Part shown: positions 34,896 to 46,570 of the stretch, in pieces | Numbering within the stretch: the stretch's first letter is position 1 | Layout: each line of letters starts with the position of its first letter | Source: Cavia porcellus | Taxonomy: Eukaryota > Chordata > Mammalia > Rodentia > Caviidae | Reading direction: 5' to 3' | Assembly: GCF_034190915.1 (NCBI RefSeq) | Contig: NW_026947490.1 | Coordinates: 66,515,494 to 66,579,493, forward strand | Length of the DNA: 64,000 nt | The notes under the pieces: model-generated | Database searches by the model: none | What the model was told of the DNA's origin: nothing | What the model saw: the letters and a program-made list of their open reading frames with translations, nothing else | Translations under genes and position numbers: made by a program

Positions 34896-36035
34896 AAAAT
34901 ACAATCAAAAGTAATATGGGAACTTTGATTAAATAGTCATAAAGTTTATTATATGACCAGGGTCTCTGAATGCGGGTTGCATGTTAGATAGTTTATATTA
35001 GATTTCTTGAGTTTGTTCACATAAGTTGGATCCACATGAAAATATTCTTTCTGTGAGTCATAAGGTAGAACATCTTAGAATAAAATGTTAGGATGTTTTA
35101 TTTCCAAATGGGTGAGATAGGAGGAAGAGACAGACAGAGAGGGAGGGACATTCAGAGAGATAAAAGAATATGGCGCTGGTGCTAATCAGTGCATAGCAGT
35201 CTTTAAAATTTTCAAGATGGACATTTTCCAAGTGAAAAGCTGCATGGTAAAAATCACAGTGTTTTCTAAGACATTTTAACTTTTACTTCTAAGCCTGGCA
35301 CTTTGGCCAGATCAGGTCCAGTTTGTAGGTCCCCAGGAAGTCTCGGTCCCCTCCTAGAAGAGGCCATTGAAAACAGGAGGCATTGAGGATCCCAATTCAG
35401 CACCTGCGGAAACCCTCAGACAGCAATGCAGGGCTCACGCTCTGAGGTGCAAGTGCCTCTCCCAGGGCCCCCACCACGGCTGGGCTGGCAAATCCCAGTC
35501 TAGAGCCTGAAGTCCATGCATCCCCGATACAGCCTTAGGTCAACCTGCAGGTCGCAGCCAGTTCAGTAATTCGGTGTGGAAAAAGAGACCACTGCACATA
35601 GATACGTGCTCCCCTCTTCTTCTCTCCCTTTCAGCCAAAAATAAGAAATAAAAGCCTGTTCTAATTCAGGTGCTTTCAGCACTTCATCTGAACGCAGTCA
35701 TCACTTTTTCCCGAGTTTCTTCACTTAATTACCATGGAGGTTAAGGAGTCTGAAAAGCCTTTGTTCAGCCATGAGTCACTGCTATTCTGTGGCTGGGCCA
35801 GAAATAACCCTTCTCTCAGTTTTGGGTGATGCTGCCTGTTTCTCTGTAATCCTCTGAAGCAAGAACGGAAAGGTCCTGCAGAGGACCCCTCGCTGATGAG
35901 CGCCAAATGCCTGGCCTTGCTTTGGCACTGAAATGCCTCCTCAGCAACAGGGCAGATGTGGGGTGCTGCTCCTGTGCGCTGGAGTCTCCGCCTCACTTCT
36001 CCCCCAGAGACACTAGTGAGCACCCAAAAGGATCA
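34896..36035. other. Unassigned stretch
   Basis: No gene or nameable repeat. A purine-rich spot lies at 35118-35165. The minus-strand open frame at 35721-36023 has no domain. Confidence 0.5.
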
Positions 36036-36038
36036 TCC

Positions 36039-36110
36039 AGGCTGGGGATGCAGCTCGGGCTAGAGCGTGTGCCCAGCATGCACGAGGCCCTGTTCAATCC
36101 CCAGAACCTC
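36039..36110 (+). mobile_element. ID-type SINE
   Basis: GGCTGGGGATGCAGCTCGGG head, 'gtgcccagcatgcacgaggccctg' and 'ttcaatccccagaacctc' 3' end. Confidence 0.8.
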
Positions 36111-36224
36111 TGAGAAAGGGAAATACAGAGAAGAAAGCCCAAGTCTTATTATCTTCCTTGAGTGCAACTGCAAACCCATTTATTCATATGCACCTTTACT
36201 ACTAGAGAATTCTGCAAACTGCAA

Positions 36225-36455
36225 TGAACTCTCTTTCTGTTCCTCTGTCCCTCTCTGTCTTTCTCTGTCCTTGTCTGTCCCTGTCTGTTTGTCTCGGTAT
36301 TCCTCTCCCTCCCCCGCCCTCTGTTTCTCTGTCTCTCTCTTTGTCTGTCCATCTCTGTCTCTCTGTCTCTGTCTCTCTTTGTCTCTGTCTCTGTCTCTCT
36401 TTGTCTGTCTCTGTGTCTCTGTCTCTGTCTGTCTGTCTGTCTCTCTCTCTCTCCT
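36225..36455. repeat. (CTCTGT)n pyrimidine tract
   Basis: About 230 bases of imperfect CTCTGTCT-type repeats. The Leu/Ser/Val-rich plus-strand frames and Arg/Glu/Thr-rich minus-strand frame across it are products of the repeat. Confidence 0.92.
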
Positions 36456-36504
36456 ATCAACCCAGCAGGGAGTGTTTCTGACCTGGGGACTAATAGATAT
36501 TTGG

Positions 36505-36900
36505 CACGCACAAGGTAACCAGTAACCACTGTGGAAAACAGACCTAGAATTCCACTTGACTCAGCTATTCCCCTTTTTGATATATTCCTGAAAGAATTAA
36601 AAGCATCACATCACAGCAATATATGCAGGTCTATGTTATAGCAGCAGTTTGTAATAATAGAATCTCTGAAACAGTCCAAATGCCCATTAGTTGATGAATG
36701 AAGATTTTTTTATACAATGGAGTACTACTCTTCCCTAAAGAAGGTTAGGCTTGAAACACTTCTAGTAAATGGATACAGCTTGATTCCATACTTTTCAGTG
36801 AAATCAATCAGGCACACATGTTTAAATACCACATTGTTTCTCTGGTGTGAGAACTCAAAAGTATAAAGATCAAAATGTCTAATAGATATTGGGAAATGGG
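36505..36900 (+). mobile_element. L1 3' end fragment
   Basis: 'aaccactgtggaaaacagacctagaattcc', 'agtccaaatgcccattagttgatgaatg', 'tacaatggagtactactct' and 'aatggatacagcttgattcc' follow the end of L1 ORF2 and the start of its 3' UTR. A purine-rich tail follows to about 37060. No frame is intact. Confidence 0.75.
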
Positions 36901-37059
36901 AAGAAAATGTTCAGATAAGAAGGGGAACAAGGGAGGAAGAGCGAGAAAGGACAGAAGGGATGAGAGAAAAAGAATTAAAGGAAAAATGGAAACGAAGCCT
37001 TGGTAGATAAGAAGAGCAGGAGAAGGAAGCGGAGGGGAATGACAGAAAAGAAGGGAGAC

Positions 37060-38134
37060 ACACCACGCAAAGCTACAAACTCCCTGTGAGGAACGTGACC
37101 ATTCTGCACAACTAAAATGTGCAATAAGAAAGGAGCAGAAGGAAAGAATTTAGGTGTGGCCTGAGTTTGAGATCCACAGCGGGCCTCAGTCAGGAGTTCC
37201 CAGAGCACAGGTGAGCCCGGGGCACATCCACCAGGATCGCTCCCCTAGAGCATTTGAGAGCACCGCGAAATGAGAGAAATAGTACGGAAGCATGCAGAAA
37301 CCTCACACAGCTTAGAATGTCTTCTTATCTACACCTAAAAAGTAAAGAGAAATGGGCTTAGTTTTAAACACATTATGACTTATCTTTGCAAAATAATATA
37401 ACCTCCGATGGGTGTAAACATTACAAGGGAGCCACTTCCACTTACTCTACCAAGTCTTTGAAATCCAGTACGAATTGGTGCTCAGAGAACCTCTGCTCAC
37501 ACAGGCCACATCTCAAGTGCTCTGTGGCCACCAGTGAGCTCTGTTTTCCAGGCGTTCAGAGAAGTTACAGAGCAGAATCCACAGCAACGCCGATCTGTCT
37601 TCAGGTCTCAGTTGGTCAAAAGATAATCAGCCCAAGCACCCAGGCTGGAATAATCAGTAGCCATAAGTGGAGAACCTTTCGCTGTTGTGTGGTCTTTTCT
37701 GCTGATAGACAAAGACAGCAGCACCAGCAGGAAGCGATCCTGGGCTTCTCTTGGTCCCACTAAATGGGTAATTATCACGCATCACAACTTGGAGTGTATT
37801 TTACCACTTTCATCATTTTCCTTTTATAATGCATTATTTTGCATGCACACCCCCACACAAGCATAAGGAAACCATAGAAACCAAGGCATGCAATGATTTT
37901 ATAATGAATTCAGTAACCAAAATATTAAAAATATTAAAAAATAAAATATTGAAAAGTTCCTCACTCTGCTGCACCATAGTACACAATCTTCAATTATTAT
38001 GAGAACACAGCAAAAGAAGATAAAAACCTGAAGTAAAAATAATGCCAAGATAAAAAGGCAGCATATAAAAAGCCTTTCCCTGTCACTCACCATTCATTCA
38101 TTTCCTATAAAATTGCATAAAATGTACTTTCTAG
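37060..38134. other. Unassigned stretch
   Basis: No gene recognised. The open frame at 37386-37763 has no domain. An AT-rich part at 37780-38130 resembles nothing that I can name. Confidence 0.5.
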
Positions 38135-38460
38135 GTGTGACAGTTAAGCTTAATTGTCAGCTTAACTGGCTTGGGGTTAGTGACACACTTCGGGTGTGTC
38201 TGCGTAGACCACAGACCTGTGACCTCAGAACTGCGTAGACCACAGAGCTGTGACTGCAGGAACTGTACGTGGTCCCTCATCCCTTCCTCTGCTGCTGCTC
38301 GCGGCTCTGCTTTCCAGCTGCCGTAAAGTGAGCAGCTTGCTCTACGGCATCTGCACCACAGTGCTCCTGCCATGCAGACTCCTGACCACAGACTGAAGTC
38401 TCTGAAATCATGAGCCAAATGAAGCCTCTTCTTTAAAGTGTATGTGTTTGGTAGTTAGCT
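38135..38460 (+). mobile_element. MaLR-like LTR
   Basis: 'ggtgtgacagttaagc', 'attgtcagcttaactggcttggggttag', 'cacttcgggtgtgtctg', then 'gactgaagtctctgaaatcatgagccaaat' and 'tgtgtttggtagttagctcc' follow the general plan of these LTRs. A 'gcgtagaccacag' element occurs twice, 33 bp apart (near 38203 and 38236). Confidence 0.5.
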
Positions 38461-38779
38461 CCAGTGATGCAATGCAGATTTAGCAAATGTATTCTCAACA
38501 CATTTAGCAAATGTATTCTCATACTTATTCCTCATGTATCTGTTGATATTTTCTTTGACTTGCTCCTGGGCCAGCTTCCTGGAGCTCTTTGGGGAAGCCT
38601 AATCTCTGTGGCCATCCATCCTTTCCAGAATGAACTTTGGTCCTACACTTCCCTTAGTCAGTGGTGCTTGCCCTCTTGGATCTGAAAATTGACAAGGAGC
38701 AACCAGCCTTCCAGCAAATAATTACAGTTAGGTCATGCACAACTGTGACGAACTAATTGCAGTCTGATAGAGTTATTTC

Positions 38780-39140
38780 AGAGTTATTTCCAAAAGATGA
38801 AAAATATTAACAAAAGATGAGAAATATAAAATAAAAAGCAGCCTTTATTCTGAGAACACGGAGAGAGATGACCGGCAACCCCACCACTGGCGTCCGGCGA
38901 TCTCCGGAGGACCCGTGGTGTGGGGGCCTGTAAATAGCCTCGGTTTGGGGTGGAACCTAAGGCGGGCATTAGGGATACACAGGTAGCCCATTGGTCCTAG
39001 GTTTGGTGCCATATGTAAATTCCCAGGGGCGGGAAGATGGCGTCACAGGTAACTTCCTAGGGGCAGGGCAAGATGGGGCTTCCTGCTTCCGGTTGTGGCT
39101 TTCCTGGCTACAGTGTCCTGTCTGGGCCAAACCTTTCACA
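38780..39140 (-). mobile_element. Retroviral-type LTR, copy A of an inverted pair
   Basis: Read on the minus strand it starts TGTGAAAGGTTTGGCCC, has a CCAATGGGCTACC (CCAAT box), 'ctatttacag', and a poly-A region 'agaataaaggctgc' followed by a T/A-rich R/U5-like end. Copy B at 54932-55290 is homologous along its length on the other strand. Contains AAGATGGCG-type motifs, the core bound by YY1. I cannot name the family. Confidence 0.7.
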
Positions 39141-39707
39141 GTCCTGAAGAAATTCAAAGTGATTTAGTGCTGTCTACGTCCTCTTTGTCTTTGCCAAGTC
39201 ATAATAAAAGCAAGCCTTACACCAAAATTGGTCTCACAGTGAGACACTTATGACATAAATGTTTGTTTAAGTCGCTGGTATATTTATTTATTTATTTGTT
39301 TATTTATTATTTTGAAGGTAGTAGAATACAATAGAACAAGACCAAAAAAGCCAATTGAGACAGTGCACTGAAATTGGTACAAAACGTCACAGCAGGTTAC
39401 TGGGATAACAGTTGTAGGTGTCATAGTATATTTTGTTATCTTCACAATAGTTGTTCTTTCAATCAGGTATAGCAAAATCAAATGAAATACAGAACATTAT
39501 AGAACTTACCAAAACAGAATATTGAAAAGAGCAATACCATTAATCAGAACAAGGCAAATCAGTGATAGAAATATTTGCCTTTAAAGAGATGGTAGAAGGA
39601 AATCCCCTCTATTTGCTATATTGCATATGGTCACCCTCCCAAAAGATGCTCAGATCTCTGGCTCCCATTTGCTAACAGGGATGGGGGAAATGGGCTGCTT
39701 ACCAGGG

Positions 39708-39888
39708 AGGTGAGCTGATTGCTTGGTTTCCCAGCACCCCAAATTCCAACATGGCACAGATCTCAGGAGACACTGGTGGTTCTCCCCCTGGGGGGGCCGC
39801 CGCTTGCCTGAGCCATACCCACTTACAGAAGGCGAGCTGATTGCTTGGTTTCCCAGTGCCCCAAGTTCCAACATGATGTGGATCTCCT
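39708..39888. repeat. 58-bp direct duplication, 123 bp apart
   Basis: 'gagctgattgcttggtttcccag' begins near 39711 and again near 39834. Both copies continue 'c-ccccaa-ttccaacat' with several substitutions. The host element is not recognised. Confidence 0.8.
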
Positions 39889-39889
39889 A

Positions 39890-41076
39890 AATAAATGTTT
39901 TTTAACTGACAGGCCCAAAATAGTTTAGATAAATTTGAAAATTAAATGAAGATCTAGTTTGCTGTTAAGGTGACCAAGTACACTCTTGCATGAAAAGATA
40001 ACTCCAGCTAAGAACATATTCCATGGACAGAATCCTACTGACAGCACACAACAAAATCCTCCATAACCAAAGGTCATATATAAGATCATAGGGCCCAAGT
40101 CTTGGGGACATTTCTAGGAGCAGGGCTACCAGCCTCCCTTGTAGAAGAGCGAGAGGTGTTTCTAAAATATTTTCCCCTGTCCACACATCCTTATGTACCT
40201 TGATTTCTCTATGGAGGGTTTGTTAGGTCAGTATCCCAATGAACAATCCACTGTTCTAACTTGAAGATCCTACTTCTGTTTATCTCGTATTTCTCTATGT
40301 GCTAATCAGAACAGTAGAGAGTTGATTGAGAATGTGTAGGAGGAGCTCTGGTAGTGGTTACTCTTAGGCCAGGCCTTTCTACTGGGGTGGCTGACTCTAC
40401 CTGCCTAGGTGATCCTTCAACCTAAGCAGCAGTAGTAATTCAACTTCGCAGTAATTTGCTGAGGCTGTAACCTGCTCTAAACTAGGAGGTGGGGCCACAG
40501 CATTAAGAAAAAGCTAAGCGATTGGATGGACCTGGCTTGAGGCAGCAGAATGCCTCTCTGAACTGACATTTAACATAGGAAGAAGGAAGTATTGGAATTC
40601 ACCAGGACAGAGGAAGGCCTACAGGGATGAGGATAGTGGGAGCTTGGGAGAGTACAGGATGAATAAATGGCCACAGGTCCCCACAGGAAGGGAAGCTGTG
40701 GGGACTCCGTGCCCTGAACCTGTCCTCTGTTCCTGCCTTTGCCCTTTGTCTCCTTCACGGCCTCAAACACGGGTGCAGGCTTTTGTCTGCAGAAGGAGGC
40801 CTTGGTACCCCTGAGGTCTCACTGAGTGGGCAACTGCCCTCACTGACTCAGAACAGTGGGCTAGGAGTGCAATATTGAGGTGAAAAGTAAGTTCTGAAAT
40901 GCAGTTACAGCAAACCTGGGTTCGGTATAATCAAAGTGACGTGCTCACTTTAAACTTCTCACTCACCACTCACCTGTCTGCAGTTATTGGAAGGAAGTGC
41001 ATTTTTTAAAGAAATAGTTTGCACAGAAAAATTGCTTCTGGATCTAGTATTTCTTTTCCTCAAAATGTTCAGGCTA
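39890..41076. other. Unassigned stretch
   Basis: No gene recognised. 39960-40200 has a 'catatataagatcataggg' TATA-like spot and could be part of an LTR. The flank ending at 41076 is the left TSD of the next SINE. Confidence 0.45.
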
Positions 41077-41178
41077 GGGGCTGGAGGTTTAGCTTAGCAG
41101 CATAAGCACCTGCCTTGCAAGCAGGCAGTTGTGAGTTCGATCCCCGGTACCGATAAAAAGGAAAAAGACAAAAAAAAG
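41077..41178 (+). mobile_element. ID-type SINE, young, with TSD
   Basis: GGGGCTGGAGGTTTAGCTTA head, 'cctgccttgcaagcaggcag', B box GAGTTCGATCCCC, end GGTACCGATAAAAAGG and an A-rich tail. Perfect 11-bp TSD TGTTCAGGCTA at 41066-41076 and 41179-41189. Confidence 0.93.
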
Positions 41179-41189
41179 TGTTCAGGCTA

Positions 41190-42344
41190 ATGACTGCTTC
41201 CCCCTTGCATCAGGTGAGGACTGCATGGTGAAGGGAGTCTGTCATTACTTGGACAATTGCATCCTATTTAAAAGAGAGCAGGTCTCTGTCGCTCAGGCAC
41301 AGAAAGCTGGGTTTACACAATGGATTGAAATTGCTCCTCCGCCTCTTAGATCCGTGGTCAGGTGTTGGAAATGCTTGCCCTTGAGTTTTAATCCCAAAGA
41401 ACCAACGGCCCAGCTGAGTAGTATGATCTGCTAGTTCAATAGTCATTCATGTGCTTTTTGTTTTGCAAGTTGAAACACACAGGGTAAAGCTGGGAATCAA
41501 TACTGATTCTGACACTTTAAGAAAACCGATGTCCTCTCCTGAAATGGCCCAGCTTACTGAATAAATGCATCCATACAAAGCTGCATCTGAACAGTGAGGG
41601 AGAAGTCTCTTGTTAACACAAACTTCAAGGTACAGGACAGTCACCAGTGAGGGACCCGGCGCCTTGGAATTGACTAAAGAGGGCTGCAAAGGGGCAGAGT
41701 CACTTGTGACAGGTCCATGACCGAAGCCTGCCACCCCCAGAGAAAATACCCCTGGCCCTGCTGTGGGGCACTGCAGACAGAGAGGTGTTTGGGGTAGTTG
41801 CACGATACAGGTATTCTGGGGCACCACATCCATCTCCCATGTTTTGCCAGCAGCCATGAACTCAGAGGGATGCAGGGCAAGGCTTTTAACTCCTCAGTTT
41901 CTTCATCTAAAAACTGAATTCATCTGCTTTAAATGGGATGAAACTTGAAAGTACCATTGGAAGTGCAAACATGGAATCCTTGCCTTTGAGGTGTCTTTAA
42001 GAGTGTCGTTAAGAGGTGTGATGAGAAACATTGTGAGCACTGCTATTGGCTGCCAGCCGATGGAAAACCAAGCTGATACACACAGTACGGTGTGTCCCCT
42101 TTCTGCTTATTTATAGACCTGGTTGTGCAATTTATGGCCCTCACACAAAGTCAAAAAGATCACAAAGGGACATATTTTTAGCTGATTCAGGATATCAATG
42201 CAATGTACAACAAAAGACACTGATGAATGAGCACTTCCAGAACTGCTTCAGAAAGTGACAAGAATGATGAGACAAGTGTGTTTGAACCGAAAGGGAGGAT
42301 TTGGAGTAGACTTTTTGGCAATGTGTTTTTTGATACAATAAATT
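41190..42344. other. Unassigned stretch
   Basis: No gene or nameable repeat. The minus-strand open frame at 41447-41857 has no domain. Confidence 0.5.
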
Positions 42345-42735
42345 TTTAAGGTTTAAAAATTTCATTATATTTCCCAGTCACATTTCATACACATGTAGTG
42401 ATCATGGTTACCAATCTTAAACTTTTATCTTGTCTTTGCGTTAGGAACACTAAACATCCTTTTGGCTATTTTGAAACATACAACTAATTTTTTCCACACA
42501 TAATCCAATACTCTGCTATAGAACACTATAAAAGTGGTTCTTCCTACCCAACTGTACCCCTGTACCTCTTAAATACTCTCTCTTCCCCATCTCATCTCCG
42601 TGCCTTTCCCAGATTTTGGTAACCACCTTTATGCTCACTGCTTTCATGCTATCACCTTTTCGGCTTCCATATGAGTGAGAGCGTATGCTACTTAGCTTTC
42701 TATGCCTGGGTATCTACTCCCCATCTGTCTCCAGT
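42345..42735 (-). mobile_element. L1M-type 3' UTR, antisense
   Basis: The run 'ggctattttgaaacatacaacta', 'tctgctatagaacactataaa', 'cccaactgtacccctgtacc', 'ttttggtaaccacctttatgctc', 'ccatatgagtgagagc' and 'cagttccatcgtg' matches the mirrored 3' region of old mammalian L1 copies. Confidence 0.75.
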
Positions 42736-43149
42736 TCCATCGTGTTTGCCTTACTGTGAAGACACTGCTCAGCAGTTTCTTATCTGTCCCCTGTTATCAG
42801 CCTTGCAAGATGAAGCTAAAGTATTTTCTCCCAAATGTCTCTTCATTGTCCTGTCCACATGCAACTAGATGAAGAATTCCCTACCATATTTGTGGTACCT
42901 GAATTATTGAAGAACATTAATATACTGACATATTTCCTTTAGAAGTTCACATCACTTTCTAAATAAAAATACTATAAATTCTTTCATCAACTTATTCAAG
43001 AAGTATTATACGTTCCATTTCCTAAGGCCTAGAACTAAAAACTACATTTCTGACACCCCATAGAGAATCAAGATAGAGCCCAGGACTTACTCCCAGACCC
43101 GTTTCCTCTGGGACTTGTAGACAGGCATTTGATATAGAAATATAAATAG
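42736..43149. other. Unassigned stretch
   Basis: AT-rich, possibly more old L1. No gene. Confidence 0.4.
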
Positions 43150-43570
43150 TTGGAGAATGCTCTGGTTATGACACAGGACATAGCTTTAATGGTAGGCGGT
43201 GCTACAGTTGACTGACTAAAAGCTATGCATTCAATTCTTAATTTGTAATGTGGTGGCATTAGGAGGCATGGCCTAGTGAGACGTGTTAGGTCTTGAGAGG
43301 CCATGAGTACCAGTCTCCCAAGAGCTGGTTACTTCTTACAGGAGTGTGTTTTGCTCCGGGAAGTGGTTGTTAAGAAGGGAAGTTTGGCTTCCTCACTTTC
43401 TCTTGCCTTCACCATGTTATGAAGTAGTATGAAGCTCTGACCAAGAGCTGAGAAGAGATCAGCACCCACATTCTTGGACTTCCCAGACCCCCAAACTGTG
43501 AGCTGAATAAACGTCTTTTCTTTACAAATTACCCAGTGTGTGTCATTTTGTTATAGCGACAGAAAATAGT
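43150..43570 (+). mobile_element. MaLR LTR (MLT/MST-like)
   Basis: 'gtggtggcattaggaggcatggcctagtgagacgtg', 'ttggacttcccagacccccaaactgtgagctgaataaac' and 'tgtgtgtcattttgttatagcgacag' are LTR landmarks of this group in the right order. Confidence 0.75.
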
Positions 43571-44040
43571 CTCCCTTTGGGGTGTAAGTCTTCTCGTTTG
43601 TCTATGAGCAAATGTAAACACTGCTGGAAGACTAATAAAACACTTGTCAGTCACACCAAACTCATTCTGTTATGAGCGCACCGCAGTTTGATGAGGGGAG
43701 GATTTCTGAAGGTAAAGGAAATAAGAGTTGAGGACAGTGAGACACAGAAGAAGGTGGCTGTAGAATAAACGGCTGGGAAGAGAGAGGGCAAATCTACTTC
43801 CTAAGATTTCTAATCCCAGCAGCTGAAGGTGGAAGGGGGCAGGAAGAAAAGACACTGTGTCTCCAGATCCGTGATCACAGTCTCCAGAGCCACAGGCCTG
43901 TCTAGCATTTGAAATTATTCTTCTGCTTTACAGAGCAGAGAAAGTGGCATTTTAAGATAAACTGTTTAACAGTATTAGTTCGGTGACACATACCTGGAGA
44001 TGAGATATATAGCTCCCCTTTAAATATATGCACTGTTTTT

Positions 44041-44169
44041 GGGTTTTTTTTGTTTTTTGTTTTTTTTTTTTTTTTTGTCTTTTTCATTTTTATCGGTACC
44101 AGGGATCGAACTCATGACTGCCTGCTTGCAAGGCAGGCGCTTATGCCGCTGAGCTAAATCCACAGCCCC
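44041..44169 (-). mobile_element. ID-type SINE, young, with TSD
   Basis: Mirrored ID element: T-rich tail (44041-44090), ATCGGTACCAGGGATCGAAC, 'tgcctgcttgcaaggcaggcg', 'ctgagctaaatccacagcccc'. Perfect 14-bp TSD TATGCACTGTTTTT at 44027-44040 and 44170-44183. Confidence 0.94.
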
Positions 44170-44224
44170 TATGCACTGTTTTTTATGGGGAAGACTGTAT
44201 AATACACACACAGTCTTAAGTTAA

Positions 44225-44620
44225 CTTTTCTTATCACTAGAACAAAATACCTGACACCCACAAGTTAAAGGAGGGTAGGTTTGTTTTAGCTCACAGTTTG
44301 TACACATTTCTGATGGCTGGCTCCATGGAGAACAGTCCATGGCAGCCCAGAGGCAGGGAAACACAGCTGCCTTTTTTTGGTTTCTTCATATTTCATTCAG
44401 GCTGCAAAGCTATGGGTTGGTGTAGCCCACACCCAGGGTGGGGTTTCCATTACCCACCCAGAACCATGCTAAACCAATTCGGTGATCACACTCTTAATCT
44501 CAGTGTTCCCTTAATTCCCTAGTACAATCCCAGCACCCGTGACCTGTGACCCGATACCAAGCCTAGGAGTACATGAGACTTTGGGGGGACATCTAGATAT
44601 AAGCCATAATGTATATCTTG
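44225..44620 (-). mobile_element. MaLR-type LTR
   Basis: In plus-strand reading it begins 'actagaacaaaatacctgacacccacaa' and 'ttgttttagctcacagttt'. It ends 'gagactttggggggacatctagatataagcc', which is the mirrored 5' end of this LTR group. Confidence 0.75.
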
Positions 44621-44689
44621 ATTTTCATAGAGAATTTCATATACATATAATTAATAGATAACATCTGGAACCTGCTTATACAACAACAC

Positions 44690-44880
44690 ATACTGTTATA
44701 AATCCTTCACATGCAGTGACTTATTTTAGTCTCATAATAATCTTATTAAGTTCTAAAGAACAGACGGGAAACTGAGGCATATGAGGCTCAAAGACTTGTT
44801 AAAACTTACAGGGCTAAGAAGCAGTAGAGGCTTTGATTCCCAGCAGTCTGGTGGTAGAAACATTGCTCTTAATTGCTAAA
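44690..44880 (-). mobile_element. MIR relic
   Basis: 'cagacgggaaactgaggcatatgaggctcaaagacttgttaaaacttacagggctaagaagcagtag' follows the mirrored MIR core ('gaggaaactgaggcacagagaggttaag'). 'tattttagtctcataataatc' precedes it as in mirrored MIR. Confidence 0.75.
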
Positions 44881-44929
44881 CGAGACTATTTCTTATATTG
44901 ATCAAATATCTTAAATTTTTTAATTTTTC

Positions 44930-45235
44930 AGTAAAATATGTATTTTCTAGTTATATTTCTACTGATTCCATCTCATTCTTTAAATGTCTGTATAAGACGT
45001 AAAATTTTGTGCTGTGAATGTTCTACATTTTATTTAATGATTTTCTATTGACAAATAGATGGTTACTTTGTTTTTGTCTAGCAATATTGCAATAAACATC
45101 TTTGATTTTCTGTAATTATCTTTGTGCACAAGCACAGATTCCTAAAACTGTGATTACAAATCAAAAGTTGTGCATATAAAACCTGTGATTGATAACTACC
45201 AATTTGTCCTCTTAACTTATACTCTCACCAAATGC
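44930..45235 (-). mobile_element. Probable L1M fragment, antisense
   Basis: 'gatggttactttgtttttgtctagcaatattgcaataaacatcttt' resembles mirrored L1 3' sequence ('ggttgcttccaaatcttggc...gctgcaataaacat'). Diverged. Confidence 0.5.
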
Positions 45236-45357
45236 TGTATGAGTCCATCCATTCCCCCAAAATAACTCTGAATATGAGCCATTACAGATTTTTGGTGAGA
45301 AGAGCAGTTTTTAACCTCTCTCCCCGCTTTCCCCAAGGATGTAACAAGGGATGCATG

Positions 45358-45520
45358 TGTTTTATGGTTTAAATATTGAGTGTCCCCCAAAGACTCAGGT
45401 CCTGAGGGCTTGATCTCCAATTCAGCAGTGTTCACAGGTGGGACCCCAAATGGATGAACCCATTGATGGGTTCATAACTGTTGGGAGGTAAGGCAGTGTG
45501 GGGGTTTAATTTTTTCAGGC
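45358..45520 (+). mobile_element. MaLR-type LTR, 5' half (interrupted)
   Basis: Starts TGTTTTATGGTTTAAATATT and has 'gtgtcccccaaagactcaggtcctgagggcttgatctcc', 'cacaggtgggaccc' and 'catgggttcataactgttgggagg'-type sequence. It is cut at CAGGC by the next LTR and resumes at 45900. Confidence 0.8.
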
Positions 45521-45894
45521 TGTCTTGGTTACTTTTCTCTCCTTACTGGGACAAAACACCTGATACTCAAAATGAAGGAAGGAAAGGTTTATTTAGCTCA
45601 CACTTTGGGGTTTCGGTCCACAATCAGCTGGCTCCAAGGAAGGGTGGCGTAGCACTGGGGCAACACTTCAAGGCAGCAGCCAGAGCAAAAAGCAGCCAGA
45701 ACAAAAGAGGAAAACAAATCTCTTCTCTTCCCTTATATTGTATACAAGCCACCTCCCTCCCAAGAGCAGGTGTCTCCTTGTCCTCCTCTTGCCCAGGATG
45801 GGGATGTTTACAAAGCAAGGACCCTGGCTCCCTGCTGAGTCTCTCAGTTAAACTTCTAAACCTCTCAAGTTAACACCGTGTATCAACCATGACA
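45521..45894 (-). mobile_element. MaLR-type solo LTR inserted in another MaLR LTR
   Basis: 374 bp. On its own strand it runs from TGTCATGGTTGATAC to AGTAACCAAGACA, closely matching the 15169-15538 copy in layout. It is flanked by a perfect 5-bp TSD CAGGC (45516-45520 and 45895-45899). The 130-codon plus-strand frame here is incidental. Confidence 0.93.
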
Positions 45895-45899
45895 CAGGC

Positions 45900-46097
45900 A
45901 TTTGCCTCACTGGCTTCTCCTGGCTGCCATGAAATGAGCATCTTTCCTCCACTGTGAGTGGTTTCTGCCTCGCTACAGTACAGGCCGACAAGCCTGGGAA
46001 CTAGCTAATTAAGGACTTAAACCTCCAAAATCATGAGCCAAAACAAATCCTTCCACCTTTGTATATCAGATATTTCATCGTTAGCATCTCTATGCAC
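45900..46097 (+). mobile_element. MaLR-type LTR, 3' half
   Basis: Continues the LTR broken at 45520: 'ttctcctggctgccatgaaatgagc', 'gacttaaacctccaaaatcatgagcc', 'atcagatatttcatcgttagc'. Confidence 0.75.
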
Positions 46098-46114
46098 ACA
46101 TATAAGAACTGTAT

Positions 46115-46468
46115 ATGTATGAAGATTTATGTATGAAGGGATTTATTATGGCTCATGTGACTGAAATAGGCTGAAATATCTTATGATCTGCCATTCACAA
46201 ATTGGAAGCCCAAGAAAACCAGTAGTGTAATAGATGAGTTCCACTCCAAAGGCCTGAGAAGTAGGAGAGCTGATGGTGTAAACCTGGATCTGAAGGCAAG
46301 AAAAGACCAATGTCTGTCTCTGCTCAAGCAGACAGGAAGCAATAGGGGTGGGTCCCCCATCCTCTGCCCTTTCATTCTGCTTAGTCCTTTGGTGGAATGA
46401 ATATCCTGTTCACAATGGAAGCACTACCTACTTTAATGAGGCAACCGGTTCAAATGGAATCTCACTCA

Positions 46469-46510
<42 letters not shown>

Positions 46511-46570
46511 CACACACACACACACGTTTAATTGGGCATCTCATGATCCAAATCAGCTGACACATACAAC
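46115..46570 (-). mobile_element. Old dispersed repeat (L1 3'-region-like) with a CA expansion
   Basis: 'gaagggatttattatggctcatgtgactgaaa', 'atcttatgatctgccattcacaaattggaagcccaagaaaaccagtag' and 'gttaattgggcatctcatgatcc'-like sequence match a well-known mammalian repeat read backwards. I associate it with old L1 3' regions. The (CA)n at 46470-46526 sits where the consensus has a short 'cagacacacccag'. Confidence 0.6.
46470..46526. repeat. CA microsatellite (one interruption)
   Basis: About 28 CA units with a single CG interruption (46503-46504), grown within the repeat that surrounds it. Confidence 0.95.

Noticed and set aside
36067..36529. 152-codon plus-strand and 126-codon minus-strand frames
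   Set aside because: They are low-complexity translations of the CTCTGT tract.
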